Shown here: piece by piece, positions 8,843 through 19,048 of the stretch | Numbering within the stretch: the stretch's first letter is position 1 | Layout of the letters: every line of letters starts with the position of its first letter | Origin: Cytophagaceae bacterium | Lineage (GTDB): Bacteria; Bacteroidota; Bacteroidia; Cytophagales; JAIYAX01 | Length of the DNA stretch: 64,000 bases | Assembly (NCBI GenBank): GCA_027488815.1 | Contig: JAIYAX010000017.1 | Coordinates: forward strand, 1-64,000 | Direction of reading: 5' to 3' | The notes under the pieces: generated by a model | Told to the model about the DNA's origin: nothing | Database searches by the model: none | What the model saw: the letters and a program-made list of their open reading frames with translations, nothing else | Translations under genes and position numbers: made by a program

Positions 8843-10105
8843 CTACTCAACGATTACTAAACTAAGCTTCTCCAGCACCACATCAATCGGAATGGCAAAG
8901 CCAACACCTTCTGTACCTCGGGAAATTACTTTGGCGTTTACCAGTCCAAGGATTTCGCCTTTTTGATTGATCAAAGGGCCTCCACTATTACCAGGGCTTA
9001 CACTCGCATCGGTTTGCAGATAAGATTTTTCTTCCATCACTCGCTTTCCACTTAGAATACCTTTGCTAACACTTTGGCCTAATTCTGTAGCGCTTGGAGT
9101 ACCAATAACCCACAATTCTTCTCCAATTTCAGCTTTAGTTGAATTTCCGATCGGGAGAGGGTTGGCCGATGCTCCTTCCAGTTGTAGAAGGGCTGCATCG
9201 TATTCGGGCAAGTTACGAAGTACTTTTGCTTTCAATTTTACCTGATTGCTGAGAATTACCTCGGTTACATCATTGCCTCCCACTACATGACTGCAAGTAA
9301 GCACCAGCCCATCTTTGGAGATGATGACCCCACTACCATATTTTCCTCCTGTCACGATGGTCACCGAGCCATCAAGAGCTGATTTAAGTGCCGCAGGTCG
9401 ATCAGCCTTAGGGGCAGTTTTTGTGATCGTTAGTTTATCATAAGTAGTAGTGTAAGCGGATTTAGTTTTGGCATCTTCCACAGCTTTTTTGAAGTCGGGG
9501 TCTGCTACTAGCTCAGAAACGAATTGAGCTAGGGCTTTAATTACAAACTGATTAACATCGTCTTTAGATAATGGTGGCCCAATATCTTCTGAATAGAATT
9601 TGCTTAAAAAAGATTTTTTTAAAACAACTGTGTAGCTATTCATGCTAAGTATTGACATTTCTATACTCATATTTGAATTAAAATTATCGATGAAACTAGC
9701 TAATCCAGAAAATGCATAATTGAATTGAAAATCATTTATCCGAAATGCTAAAGCTAATTTTGGTTTAATTGATTTATTTGTTTCAGTAAATAAGCTGCCC
9801 CAACCCTCAACATCAAATCCTTTTTTCGTAAATTCTTTTTCTAGTGTTTCTTTAAAATTTTCTTCATAAAATGAAGAACCGATTCTGAAATCTCTTGTAT
9901 ATCTAAAGCCCATTTTGTCTGAAGGAGCCTTAATTATATCTCCTTGTTTTGTTCTATTCACAACCCCAATAATTTTTCCCTCCTCAATATCAATCAACAC
10001 CCTGCTCACCTTAATGGGCACTTTCTCTTCGTTGAGGGTTTGAGCAAAGCCGCTTTTCGCAGCAAATAAAAAGCAGAGACTTAGGGTAAAGAACAGGTTT
10101 TTCAT
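8843..10105 (-). CDS. Secreted trypsin-like serine protease (HtrA/DegP-like)
   Basis: A 420-residue protein with a signal peptide ('FFTLSLCFLFAAKSGFAQ'). It has an N-terminal region of unknown fold (residues ~20-235) and a C-terminal trypsin-like domain. The catalytic triad is visible: His in 'LTCSHVVGG', Asp in 'EYDAALLQLEG', and Ser in 'SPGNSGGPLIN'. A PDZ domain, normal in DegP, is absent, so calling it degP would be too strong. It probably acts in the periplasm or outside the cell. I chose the ATG at 10105 because it starts the signal peptide; the longer frame to 10186 adds 27 unlikely residues. It lies downstream of the response regulator on the same strand. Confidence 0.85.
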   Translation of the reverse strand: MKNLFFTLSLCFLFAAKSGFAQTLNEEKVPIKVSRVLIDIEEGKIIGVVNRTKQGDIIKAPSDKMGFRYTRDFRIGSSFYEENFKETLEKEFTKKGFDVEGWGSLFTETNKSIKPKLALAFRINDFQFNYAFSGLASFIDNFNSNMSIEMSILSMNSYTVVLKKSFLSKFYSEDIGPPLSKDDVNQFVIKALAQFVSELVADPDFKKAVEDAKTKSAYTTTYDKLTITKTAPKADRPAALKSALDGSVTIVTGGKYGSGVIISKDGLVLTCSHVVGGNDVTEVILSNQVKLKAKVLRNLPEYDAALLQLEGASANPLPIGNSTKAEIGEELWVIGTPSATELGQSVSKGILSGKRVMEEKSYLQTDASVSPGNSGGPLINQKGEILGLVNAKVISRGTEGVGFAIPIDVVLEKLSLVIVE

Positions 10106-10260
10106 ATCATAGTTATTTAGGTTACAATTATATTCAAATAGAGTAAGAGTAGAAAATATTTTGTTTAAATTACTGCTAAGGGGCATCTTCTTCTGGAAAA
10201 TAGTTCAAAGACGCATGGAGAGCAGGTGCTTAGCCTTTAGATAGATGATTTGTTTAATGG

Positions 10261-10908
10261 TTACTTCACCAATCCCTCCCGAATGGCAAGGGATACAGCA
10301 CCTGCCGAAGACTCAACCTGGAGTTTTTGGTAGATTTTGGAAATATGTGAATTGACCGTAGCATAAGAGATGAAGCATTTGTCTGCAATCATTTTGTAAC
10401 TGTAGCCTTTGGTCAATAATTCCAAAATCTCAAGCTCCCGATTGGAGAGGTTAAACTCTTGTGAGTGCCTGATGGTATTCGATTTTCTGAACAGCTGCAA
10501 TGCCTTTCGAGCCACAATCGGGGTCATGGGAGCTCCTCCTGTCATTACTTCAAATATGGCATCAATCAGTTCGGAAGGGTTTCTTTGCTTCAGTATGTAG
10601 CCATCCGCACCGGCACAGATGGCAGAGAAAATCTTATTGTCGTCTTCAAAAACGGTCTGCATCAAAACCTTCAGATCCGTGTATTTGGTCCGAATTTTTT
10701 CGACAGCTTCCACCCCATTCACATGGGGCATATCGATATCCATAAGCACTACATCCGGTTTGGCTTGTTCAATATCTTCCAGCACCTTTCTGCAATCTTC
10801 ATGGCATCCGACACATTCCATGGTCTCCATGGCATCGATGAGCATTTTAAGACCATCTCTTCGGTGGCTGTTATCATCGAAAATGATTACCCTTACCTTC
10901 CTGTCCAT
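10261..10908 (-). CDS. NarL/LuxR-family response regulator
   Basis: A 215-residue two-component response regulator. The receiver domain (residues ~5-120) has the acidic pair in 'FDDNSHRR', the phosphoacceptor Asp in 'VVLMDIDMPHVNG', and the conserved Lys in 'YILKQRN'. The C-terminal LuxR-type helix-turn-helix is 'LSNRELEILELLTKGYSYKMIA' in two adjoining parts followed by 'TVNSHISKIYQKL'. It should bind DNA when phosphorylated. The gene follows the propeller sensor kinase after a 77-bp gap on the same strand, so the two almost certainly form a cognate pair. The divergent delta-60/Ig gene at 14403 is a candidate target by position only. Confidence 0.93.
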   Translation of the reverse strand: MDRKVRVIIFDDNSHRRDGLKMLIDAMETMECVGCHEDCRKVLEDIEQAKPDVVLMDIDMPHVNGVEAVEKIRTKYTDLKVLMQTVFEDDNKIFSAICAGADGYILKQRNPSELIDAIFEVMTGGAPMTPIVARKALQLFRKSNTIRHSQEFNLSNRELEILELLTKGYSYKMIADKCFISYATVNSHISKIYQKLQVESSAGAVSLAIREGLVK

Positions 10909-10985
10909 GTAGTTTATTCTTTGAGATGATGTGATTTCAAAGCTATGCCTAATCTTTTTTTATTAAGTCAATGTAATCAATGATT

Positions 10986-13900
10986 TTACAGCTTGAAAAG
11001 CAATTTGATTTCAGTTCCTTTCCCCAGTGTGGAGTTGATAAAAAGCTCCCCACCCATGGTTTCTGCCCTCCATTTTATCCCTTTTAGCCCGTTCCCGCCA
11101 AGAATAGGTCGGTCATTTGAGTCAAGGGCAAGATCAAAACCTCTCCCATTGTCTGCAACGATAATCGTCATGTTTTTCTTCTTATGCTGCCTGATGCTGA
11201 TTTTGATCTGATCGCATCCTGAATACTTGATGGCATTGTTGATGGCTTCCTTGCAGATGAAGTACACATTTTTCCTTTGCTCCATACTCAAGTTTAGCTT
11301 CTCGGCATTGAAATCCACTTCAAAACTCAGATCGATCAGCCTGACTTCTGCCACACTTACCGCATAGGCTCTGATGCGGTCAATCACATGGTCAAAGCTA
11401 TCATTATCGGTTTTGACGGTCCAAACCATGTCGTTGATGCTCTCCATCATCTGGGAAGTGCTGTTGATGATTTTGTCGAGAATGGAATGTTCCTTTTCAT
11501 TAAGTTTTTGAGCTGTCTTTTGCAGGGTGGCACTGTACAGAGAGATGCTGCTGAGGGTAGAGCCGATCTCATCGTGCAAGTCCTGGGCGATGCGATTTCT
11601 GATTTTTTCAAGTTCAAAAATTCTGGAAACCCTGATGCGGTACAAATAATAGAGTAGGCCAAAAAAGCTGAGGACGATCAACGCTTTAAACCAAACCGTA
11701 TTCCACCAATAGGGCAGTATGGTCACATTTAGTTGGGTCGGCTCTGTACTCCATACGTTTTTACTGTTGAGGCCAATTACCTTGAAGACATATTCACCCG
11801 GATCAAGATTGGTGTAGATGGCTTCGTTCCCGGTGCCGACATCGATCCAATCCAGGTCATAGCCATCAAGTTTGTATTTGAAACGATTTTGTGTGGGTAC
11901 GATATGGTCCAACAAGGCAAACGATAAGCTGATCATCCGCTGATCCTGATTGAAAACCAGCTCTGTGCACTGCTCCAGTGGTTTAGTTAAGCTGTATTCT
12001 CCTTTTGCTGTATTAATGCCATGAGTGTAACTGACCACCTTGTTTTGCAGCTTCAGCTCATTGATCACTAGCCTGGAGGGAGTCTGATTGAGGTAGAAGT
12101 GATCAGGATTAAAAATGGTGACTCCCTCGGGCCCTCCGAAATAGAAATGACCAGAGGAAGATTTACTTGCCTGAAATCTATTGAATTCATTTCCCGGCAA
12201 GCCGTCTTCCGTGGTAAATTGAAATCCGATAAGTGTTTTAGGATTGAACTGATAGAGCCCGTTGTTTGTGCCGATCCAAAAATTCCCCTTTTGATCTTCC
12301 TGAATGCTGTAAATGACATTACTTGGTATGCCGGCCTTGCTATCAAAATGCCTGAATTCGCCCTTTTGGGTGTCAAACAGCATCAGACCTTGACCCTCCG
12401 TTCCAATCCAGAGTATGTTTTTAGATTTGCTATCCAGGTGTATCACCAATATAGAATTGGCTGAGATGCTGTTCGGATCATCAGGGTTGTTAATGAATTT
12501 TTTCCATCGTTTTCGCTCTGTATCAAATGAAAACAAACCCTGAGTTGTGGCCAACCAAAGGTAATTGCCATCACCAAAATACCAATCGGTGATAAATCTG
12601 GTGTTCAGTCGGTTAAGCTTGCCGGGGAAGAAGAATTCTTCTATTTCGGTTGACTTATTTTTTATCCTGAACAACCTAATGCCCAGGTCGGAGTGCTGTT
12701 CTCCATACCAGATATCGGAGTTGGGACCTATAAAAATCGGATAGGCATAACCTGTACTTTCAATGGCCTTTACGAGGCTTAAAATCCGATACGAGTTGTT
12801 TGTCAAATCTGCCTTGATCAGCAGAGAATTTTCTGCCCGATCCCGTGCCCAAAAGTAGGTGTGGCCTTCTTTATCCTGAGCCAGGTTGTTCCATATCCTG
12901 TTAGGCATTTTGATCTGCTGTTCTGCTTTGATTTTATCCTGAAACCGGATCCATTTTTTTCTCCAACCTTCATCATACAAGGCTTTGGCATCTTGCCTGT
13001 CCACTCTGTAATGATGCAATGAATAGTTACCCTCTGTAGGGCTTAGGTTTATTTTCTTGAATAAATCTACCCGGGCACTTAGCTTATAAACTCCATACCC
13101 AAGAGAACTTAGCCAAAGGTTACCGTCCGCATCAAACAAAGAGATGGTCTTATCATTTAGATCATTCTTTTGATAAAACCGCTGATCAGATGTGTAAACC
13201 GTAGCTGCTGCATTTTTTAAATCAATTTGTAGCAGTCCTCCATCCTCTGTATTAAGCCAAATCCGATCATGCTGATCAATTCTAGCTGAGTAGAAGAAGT
13301 GCAGGTTGGGGGGGAGTTTGATATAGGGTTTGAATGAATTGGTATTGCTGTCATATTTTGACAGCACATGTTCATCGAAGAAGGCATAAACATGTTCAGA
13401 TTTGGGATCAAAGACAAGTCTGGACTCAGGATTTGCCATTTTTTCTACGTTGTTGAAATAAAAACTTTGAGAGGGAAAATAGTTGCCTTTTGCAGCTTTT
13501 TTTAAAACCGTCAGTTTATTCCTGTTTAGATACCAAATGGTTCCGTTTTTTGTAAAATGAAGAAACTTGGTGCAGCAGGTATCCTCCACGATAAAGGACA
13601 GATTTGGGTAGACATCTTTCAGGTCATACACATCGAAAATGAGCGAATCAGGGAAACGTTTGTTCTTCATAAGGACATGGTACGCCAATTTTTCATTGGT
13701 TTTTACGATGATGTTCCCCTCTGCGTCTTCAAAAATTCTTTTTGGGTAGGCTGACACTATTCCCTTGCCCTGATGACGATTGAACCTGATAAATCCATTG
13801 GTTGCAGGGTTGTACAAGTTCAAACCTGCCCCATAGCTGCTCGACCAAACCAATCCTCTTGAGTCGACATACACGTCCACCACATGACTTCCGCTGATGG

Positions 13901-14162
13901 AATGTGGGTCACCATTTACATTGCGGTATACTTTAAAATTTCGTCCATCAAATCTGTTTAGACCATCCTTGGTTGCAATCCAGATGTAGCCGGTTTTGTC
14001 CTGAGCCATGCTGTAGACCATTCCCTGAGAAAGCCCCTGCCGGGTTCCTATGTTTGAAACGGTTACTTCCAGGGAGTCAGAAACATAGGAAGGAAGGCTT
14101 TGAGCGGCACCCAAGCAGATGGTCAAGACTTGAAAAATGTGGGAGAAATAGAAGGCCTTCAT
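10986..14162 (-). CDS. Two-component sensor kinase with Reg_prop propeller and Y_Y_Y domain
   Basis: A 1058-residue sensor. A signal/anchor segment is followed by repeated 'two-component regulator propeller' motifs such as 'GYIWIATKDGLNRFDG' and 'NFWIGTNNGLYQFNP', a Y_Y_Y domain ('RFKYKLDGYDLDWI'), and one transmembrane helix (~residues 795-820). The cytoplasmic kinase has a HisKA_3 dimerisation box with the phospho-accepting His in 'IAQDLHDEIGSTLS' and a HATPase_c domain with 'NNAIKYSGC' and 'DNGRGFD'. Unlike many Bacteroidota hybrid systems it has no C-terminal receiver or AraC domain; those roles fall to the separate regulator downstream. The sensed ligand is unknown. Confidence 0.93.
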   Translation of the reverse strand: MKAFYFSHIFQVLTICLGAAQSLPSYVSDSLEVTVSNIGTRQGLSQGMVYSMAQDKTGYIWIATKDGLNRFDGRNFKVYRNVNGDPHSISGSHVVDVYVDSRGLVWSSSYGAGLNLYNPATNGFIRFNRHQGKGIVSAYPKRIFEDAEGNIIVKTNEKLAYHVLMKNKRFPDSLIFDVYDLKDVYPNLSFIVEDTCCTKFLHFTKNGTIWYLNRNKLTVLKKAAKGNYFPSQSFYFNNVEKMANPESRLVFDPKSEHVYAFFDEHVLSKYDSNTNSFKPYIKLPPNLHFFYSARIDQHDRIWLNTEDGGLLQIDLKNAAATVYTSDQRFYQKNDLNDKTISLFDADGNLWLSSLGYGVYKLSARVDLFKKINLSPTEGNYSLHHYRVDRQDAKALYDEGWRKKWIRFQDKIKAEQQIKMPNRIWNNLAQDKEGHTYFWARDRAENSLLIKADLTNNSYRILSLVKAIESTGYAYPIFIGPNSDIWYGEQHSDLGIRLFRIKNKSTEIEEFFFPGKLNRLNTRFITDWYFGDGNYLWLATTQGLFSFDTERKRWKKFINNPDDPNSISANSILVIHLDSKSKNILWIGTEGQGLMLFDTQKGEFRHFDSKAGIPSNVIYSIQEDQKGNFWIGTNNGLYQFNPKTLIGFQFTTEDGLPGNEFNRFQASKSSSGHFYFGGPEGVTIFNPDHFYLNQTPSRLVINELKLQNKVVSYTHGINTAKGEYSLTKPLEQCTELVFNQDQRMISLSFALLDHIVPTQNRFKYKLDGYDLDWIDVGTGNEAIYTNLDPGEYVFKVIGLNSKNVWSTEPTQLNVTILPYWWNTVWFKALIVLSFFGLLYYLYRIRVSRIFELEKIRNRIAQDLHDEIGSTLSSISLYSATLQKTAQKLNEKEHSILDKIINSTSQMMESINDMVWTVKTDNDSFDHVIDRIRAYAVSVAEVRLIDLSFEVDFNAEKLNLSMEQRKNVYFICKEAINNAIKYSGCDQIKISIRQHKKKNMTIIVADNGRGFDLALDSNDRPILGGNGLKGIKWRAETMGGELFINSTLGKGTEIKLLFKL

Positions 14163-14402
14163 GAAAATTAAAAGTCGGATATAAAATATTGAAAACCTAT
14201 CCTGGGCCCAAATAGCATTAGAATCAATTACCCGGGTGCCTTAGCCAGGCCACATATTCATTGAGAACAACGATTGTGTGAGGGCTTCGGCACACTGACC
14301 TTTGAATAACTAAAGGGCACTGTGTTTCGACCTGGTTTGGGTTGTAAAAACAGTAATGCTTCCAAGGACTAACATGAACAAACTAAACAGAAAAAATTTG
14401 CC

Positions 14403-17400
14403 ATGAAAAATTACCAAATCGTATGCAAACAATGGCTGATGGTCATTGGTTTAATAATGCTTATCAGTGTTCCTTATGCAAATGCACAGTTTTCACTACC
14501 CGGTGAGCTGGATACCTCATTTAATTTTGGAAGACCACACAATTTCTTTTCCGACCCTAATAACCCCCTGCCCAGCGTAGGTGCCAGCGGGATTCGAGAT
14601 ATCTTGATTCAACCGGATGGTAAAATTCTGATTGCCGGCTTTTTCACGACTTACAATGGCTTGACCCGCAACAGGATAGCCCGGTTAAACGATGACGGCA
14701 GTGTCGATGGCAGCTTCAATCCTTTTGGGGGAGCAAGTGGTGCGATAGAAACCATGGCGCTTCAATCGGACGGGAAAATCCTTATTGGGGGGAACTTTAC
14801 CAACTACAATGGCACTGCACGTAACCGGATCGCCCGAATAAATACCGACGGAAGCCTTGACTTAACTTTTAACCCGGGCTCAGGAGCTAATGGCACAATA
14901 TGGGACATAGAGGTTCGGTCAGATGGCCTGATTTATATTGGTGGACAATTTGGAAGCTATAACGGAACAACGGTGGAAGGTCTTACACGACTAACAGCTA
15001 TCGGCCTCAAGGATGCGACCTTTAATCCAAGTGGTACAGGTCTAGGAGGTGGGGTGGTTTATACCCTTGCACTTTATATTAACGATGTCATTTTTGCCGG
15101 AAGTTTTTCAGACTACAATGGTACAGCAAGAAACAATATCGCACGAGTCAACAATACAGGTGGACTAACTACTTTTAACACAACAGGAACAGGCTTTGAT
15201 GGGACTATAAACGACATTGAAATTTACGGCTCCAGTGCAATGCTTGTGGTAGGTAATTTCTCAAACTACAACGGAACCTCACGAAACGGTATAGCTAATA
15301 TTAGTACAAACGGTCCTTTAATTACTTCCGGTTTTAGCTTTGGAACCGGGTTTGGGGGATCATTTATAGATATCAAAACGGTTAAAGAAAACTTCTCAAT
15401 TGGCAGAATTATAGTAGGTGGAAGCTTTACTTCCTATAAAGGGGTTACAATCAACAACTTCATAGCCATTGATTATGCTGGCTCTGAAGATCCTATGTTT
15501 TCCGCTGGAGGAGGAGCTGACTTTTCGGTGAATTGCCTTGCCGTGCAATCGGACGGAAAAGCACTTGCAGCTGGTAACTTTTCCTCTTTCAAGAATCTTC
15601 CCATTAGATTGCCACGAATAAACACCAATGGGTCATTGGATTTGACCTTTAACCCAATTACGGGTGTTGGCAGATTAGCCAATTCAACTGTTTATGCAGT
15701 TGATGAACAATCTACAACACGAATCATCCTGGGTGGACAGTTTACAAGTTACAACGGTACTTTAAAGAACAACATCCTCAGGACTTTTTCTAATGGCCAA
15801 CTGGACGCTTCATTCATTTCAGGAAGCGGAGCAGATAACACCATTCGGAGCCTGGTGGTTTTAACAGACGATCGGATACTTATTGGAGGTGATTTTCTTG
15901 CTTACAACATCACTGCCCGTAACCGAATAGCCCGTTTGAACATCAATGGGGACATCGACAACACCTTTAATCCGGGTTTAGGTGCCAATGGCACGGTACA
16001 AGCCATTGCAGTACAACCGGATGGTAGAATACTAATTGGTGGTTCATTTACGCAATATGCCGGTAACGCACGAAATAGGATAGCTCGCTTGAATACAGAT
16101 GGAAGTTTGGATGCATCCTTTAGCATTGGCACAGGTGCAAGCAGTACCATTCATACCATTGCGGTTCAATCAGATGGTAAGATTTTAATCGGAGGAGCTT
16201 TTTCTACATTCAACGGTACCTCCATCAGCCGAGTCGCCCGACTTAACTCTAATGGGTCACTTGATACCTCTTTTAACATTGGAACTGGCACAGGCGCTGG
16301 GTCTACGGTAAGATCCATTGTGGTTCAGGCAGACGGACGAATTGTTATCGGAGGTGGATTCTTTACGTTTAATGGCATCTCCCGAAATGACATTGCCCGA
16401 TTAAATACCAATGGGAGCTTAGATACCACTTTCAATCCGGGCTCCGGAACAAGTGACGAAGTTTACACCTGTAAAATCCAGCCGGATGGCAAGGTCCTTA
16501 TTGGTGGGACTTTCGGCACCTTTAATGGGGTTAACCGCATTGGCATAGCCAGGCTGAATGCTTTTGGAACTCTGGACCAAAGTTTTGATCCGGGAACAGG
16601 AGCAAGTGGAAATGTTTACAGCACCTCATTACGTTCTGGCAAACTCTTGATCGGAGGTACTTTCGAAACCTACGATAACATTTACAGATCGAGAGTTGCA
16701 CGGGTGCTGGCGCCAAATTGCGCTACCATCAACAATACCACCACCAGCAGTTCCATTTGTCAGGGATCTCAAAAGCTTTTGACAGGTACCAGTACTGGCA
16801 CATGGGTGATCCTTTCCGGGTCGGGCAGCATCAGCGGTAACGTATACACCGCCTCCGGTGGATCAGGTTCAGTTACGATTTACAATGAACTTGGGGGTTG
16901 CACCAGTCCTACGGTTACTTTTTCTGTCAACCCAAGACCTTCTGCCCCAACTGTACCTACACCTTCAGCCATATGTGCAGGAAATACCGCTACGATCACC
17001 CCAACCGCAGGTGCTCCTTTTTATCGGTTTTATGATACGAGTACAGGCTTCAACGCCCTTTCCAATCCGGTAACCAGTTATACAACCCCAAGCCTTACAG
17101 CAACCACTACTTATTATGTAGCTTCACATGCCTTAGGTTGTGAAAGCAACACAAGAACGGCTGTTACAGTAACGGTCAATCCATTGCCGGGCGCTCCTAC
17201 TACGCCTACCCCTTCAGCGATCTGCGCAGGCAACACCAGTACCATCACCCCCACGGCAGGTGGTGCAAACTATAATTTCTATGCAGCTTCTTCCGGAGGT
17301 AGTCCTTTGACAGGTGGGAACGGAGTAGCCAGCTTTACTACGCCAACACTAACCACTACCACCACCTACCATGTGGCTTCGGTAAGTGCAGCAGGATGCG

Positions 17401-18416
17401 AGAGCAGCACGAGAACAGCCGTGACTGCAACCGTTAACCCATTGCCTTCTGCTCCTACAACACCTGCCCCTTCAGCGATCTGCACAGGAAACACCAGTAC
17501 CATCACCCCAACGGCTGGCGGAGCGAATTACAGGTTTTATGCTGCGAGTTCAGGTGGCAGCCCTTTGGCAGGTGGGAACGGAGTAGCCAGCTTTACCACA
17601 CCAACACTTTCCACTACAACCATTTACCATGTTTCTTCAGTAAGTGCAGCAGGTTGTGAGAGCAGCACCAGAACAGCAGTGGCAGTAACCGTGAACCCAT
17701 TGCCTTCAGCCCCGACAGCCCCTGCTCCGGCAGCGATCTGCGCAGGAAACACCGTTACCATTGCCCCTTCGGCTGGCGGAGCGAATTACAGGTTTTATGC
17801 TGCGAGTTCAGGTGGCAGCCCTTTGGCAGGTGGGAACGGAGTAGCCAGCTTTACCACACCAACACTTTCCACTACCACCACCTACCATGTGGCTTCGGTA
17901 AGTGCAGCAGCATGCGAGAGCAGCATCAGAACAGCAGTGACTGCAACTGTTAATCCCAATCCTTCCGTGGCGATCACCCAGTCGGGAGATACACTTCGTA
18001 CAACGACTTTGGGCAGCAGTTACCAGTGGTTCCGAAATAGTCTGCCGGTTTCAGGTGCTATTTCAGCCATTTTGGTGCCCACCCAGTCCGGTAGCTATAC
18101 TGTTCAGGTAACAAATGCCCAAGGGTGCACAGGTACTTCTCCGGCCGTTTCATTCATCGTAACAGGCCTACAGGCAGGCCATTCAATTGCTGAGAGCCTC
18201 AAAGTATATCCTAATCCCTTTATAAACCAGGTAAGGATAGAAGCCGGTACCCAATTTGAATACAGCTTGTTGGACATCACCGGAGCGGTTTTGCTAAATG
18301 GCCGATCTGAAGATCAACAATCTGAGTTGTACCTTGGCGAATTGGCATCAGGCACCTACTTCTTGAGATTGGTTTATGGGGAAGGTATTCAGGTTAAAAA
18401 ACTGATCAAGCAGTAA
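14403..18416 (+). CDS. Delta-60 propeller plus Ig-like repeat T9SS protein
   Basis: A 1337-residue secreted protein. A signal peptide ('LIMLISVPYANAQ') leads to about 13 delta-60 repeats (residues ~35-770). These are followed by an Ig-like segment and about four tandem Ig-like modules of ~86 residues (residues ~840-1190) with the signature 'ICAGNTSTITPTAGG ... YRFYAASSGG'. The end is a T9SS type A sorting domain ('KVYPNPF' to 'KKLIKQ'). It is expected at the cell surface, where propeller and Ig-like stalk domains often mediate adhesion; no ligand is known. The gene is divergent from the sensor kinase across a 240-bp gap and ends at a strong terminator. Confidence 0.92.
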   Translation: MKNYQIVCKQWLMVIGLIMLISVPYANAQFSLPGELDTSFNFGRPHNFFSDPNNPLPSVGASGIRDILIQPDGKILIAGFFTTYNGLTRNRIARLNDDGSVDGSFNPFGGASGAIETMALQSDGKILIGGNFTNYNGTARNRIARINTDGSLDLTFNPGSGANGTIWDIEVRSDGLIYIGGQFGSYNGTTVEGLTRLTAIGLKDATFNPSGTGLGGGVVYTLALYINDVIFAGSFSDYNGTARNNIARVNNTGGLTTFNTTGTGFDGTINDIEIYGSSAMLVVGNFSNYNGTSRNGIANISTNGPLITSGFSFGTGFGGSFIDIKTVKENFSIGRIIVGGSFTSYKGVTINNFIAIDYAGSEDPMFSAGGGADFSVNCLAVQSDGKALAAGNFSSFKNLPIRLPRINTNGSLDLTFNPITGVGRLANSTVYAVDEQSTTRIILGGQFTSYNGTLKNNILRTFSNGQLDASFISGSGADNTIRSLVVLTDDRILIGGDFLAYNITARNRIARLNINGDIDNTFNPGLGANGTVQAIAVQPDGRILIGGSFTQYAGNARNRIARLNTDGSLDASFSIGTGASSTIHTIAVQSDGKILIGGAFSTFNGTSISRVARLNSNGSLDTSFNIGTGTGAGSTVRSIVVQADGRIVIGGGFFTFNGISRNDIARLNTNGSLDTTFNPGSGTSDEVYTCKIQPDGKVLIGGTFGTFNGVNRIGIARLNAFGTLDQSFDPGTGASGNVYSTSLRSGKLLIGGTFETYDNIYRSRVARVLAPNCATINNTTTSSSICQGSQKLLTGTSTGTWVILSGSGSISGNVYTASGGSGSVTIYNELGGCTSPTVTFSVNPRPSAPTVPTPSAICAGNTATITPTAGAPFYRFYDTSTGFNALSNPVTSYTTPSLTATTTYYVASHALGCESNTRTAVTVTVNPLPGAPTTPTPSAICAGNTSTITPTAGGANYNFYAASSGGSPLTGGNGVASFTTPTLTTTTTYHVASVSAAGCESSTRTAVTATVNPLPSAPTTPAPSAICTGNTSTITPTAGGANYRFYAASSGGSPLAGGNGVASFTTPTLSTTTIYHVSSVSAAGCESSTRTAVAVTVNPLPSAPTAPAPAAICAGNTVTIAPSAGGANYRFYAASSGGSPLAGGNGVASFTTPTLSTTTTYHVASVSAAACESSIRTAVTATVNPNPSVAITQSGDTLRTTTLGSSYQWFRNSLPVSGAISAILVPTQSGSYTVQVTNAQGCTGTSPAVSFIVTGLQAGHSIAESLKVYPNPFINQVRIEAGTQFEYSLLDITGAVLLNGRSEDQQSELYLGELASGTYFLRLVYGEGIQVKKLIKQ
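17512..17875 (+). repeat. Ig-like modules with an exact 106-bp DNA duplication
   Basis: Bases 17512-17617 and 17770-17875 are identical by eye, at an offset of 258 bases (86 codons, one Ig-like module). The next upstream module (from ~17250) is clearly related but diverged. This points to recent duplication or gene conversion within the stalk. Confidence 0.85.
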
Positions 18417-18429
18417 GACAAGAACACAG

Positions 18430-18474
18430 AACCTGTGGGTCATGGTATTAAGCATGGCCCGCAGGTTGTTTTTT
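18430..18474 (+). terminator. Intrinsic terminator of the delta-60/Ig gene
   Basis: AACCTGTGGGTCATG pairs with CATGGCCCGCAGGTT (two G-U type mismatches) around an 8-base loop, followed directly by a T-rich run. It starts 14 bases after the stop codon. Confidence 0.85.
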
Positions 18475-18498
18475 AGTTGAGTTGAGTTTTCTATCCTG

Positions 18499-18721
18499 CT
18501 CCAGTTCTTAGCATCTCGTTGAGACACTCTTTTAGCCAATGATTGTAACTTCAAGTCTTAGCCTCTAGCTGAGGCCTATACAAATTCAAAAAATCAAAGA
18601 TACAAATGTGAAATTCAGCGATGAAAACGGCCTGAGTTTTTAAAATCATGGTAAAACAAGCTTCAAAGAAGGTTTTTTTTATCAATACCTAAGGTCTCAG
18701 CAAGAGGGAAAAACCAGGTGG
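18499..18721. repeat. Intergenic repeat element A1 with extra inverted core copies
   Basis: Two cores of the GTCTCAGYGAGAC family lie on the minus strand (18499-18527 and ~18553-18577). A conserved ~100-bp body with ACAAATGTGAAATTCAGCG follows, then a plus-strand core (18691-18721). From 18558 on it aligns to the elements at 22985 and 33033. The gap 18417-19048 contains this element and the terminator; nothing else is recognisable there. Confidence 0.75.
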
Positions 18722-19048
18722 ATAGCGATAATAAGGATAGTTGGGCAGACTTAAGCCTTGCAGTGATGAACTACCTGTAGTAGTGCCATTCGAAGGCTAG
18801 TGTATACTATGCCTTACCTTCATTTGCAACCTTGTTTAATCAAATGAGGATTTAGGGAGAAGTAACAGAATGAGCGTTAATTGAATAAATTAGCGCATTA
18901 CCTTTAAGCGGTTATGGGTATGAAGAACCAGGCGAATTGAGAGGCTCGTCTCTGGTTTTGTGGTCGGGTAGGGGTGTATTTCCTTGTCTGATCCGATTTT
19001 CATACTTCAATTAATGTTTGAAAGTATAAGCAGTATTTATAATGAAAT

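Noticed and set aside
10465-10929. 154-residue frame opposite the response regulator
   Set aside because: It is antisense to a clear receiver/LuxR protein with all catalytic motifs and is only a shadow frame.
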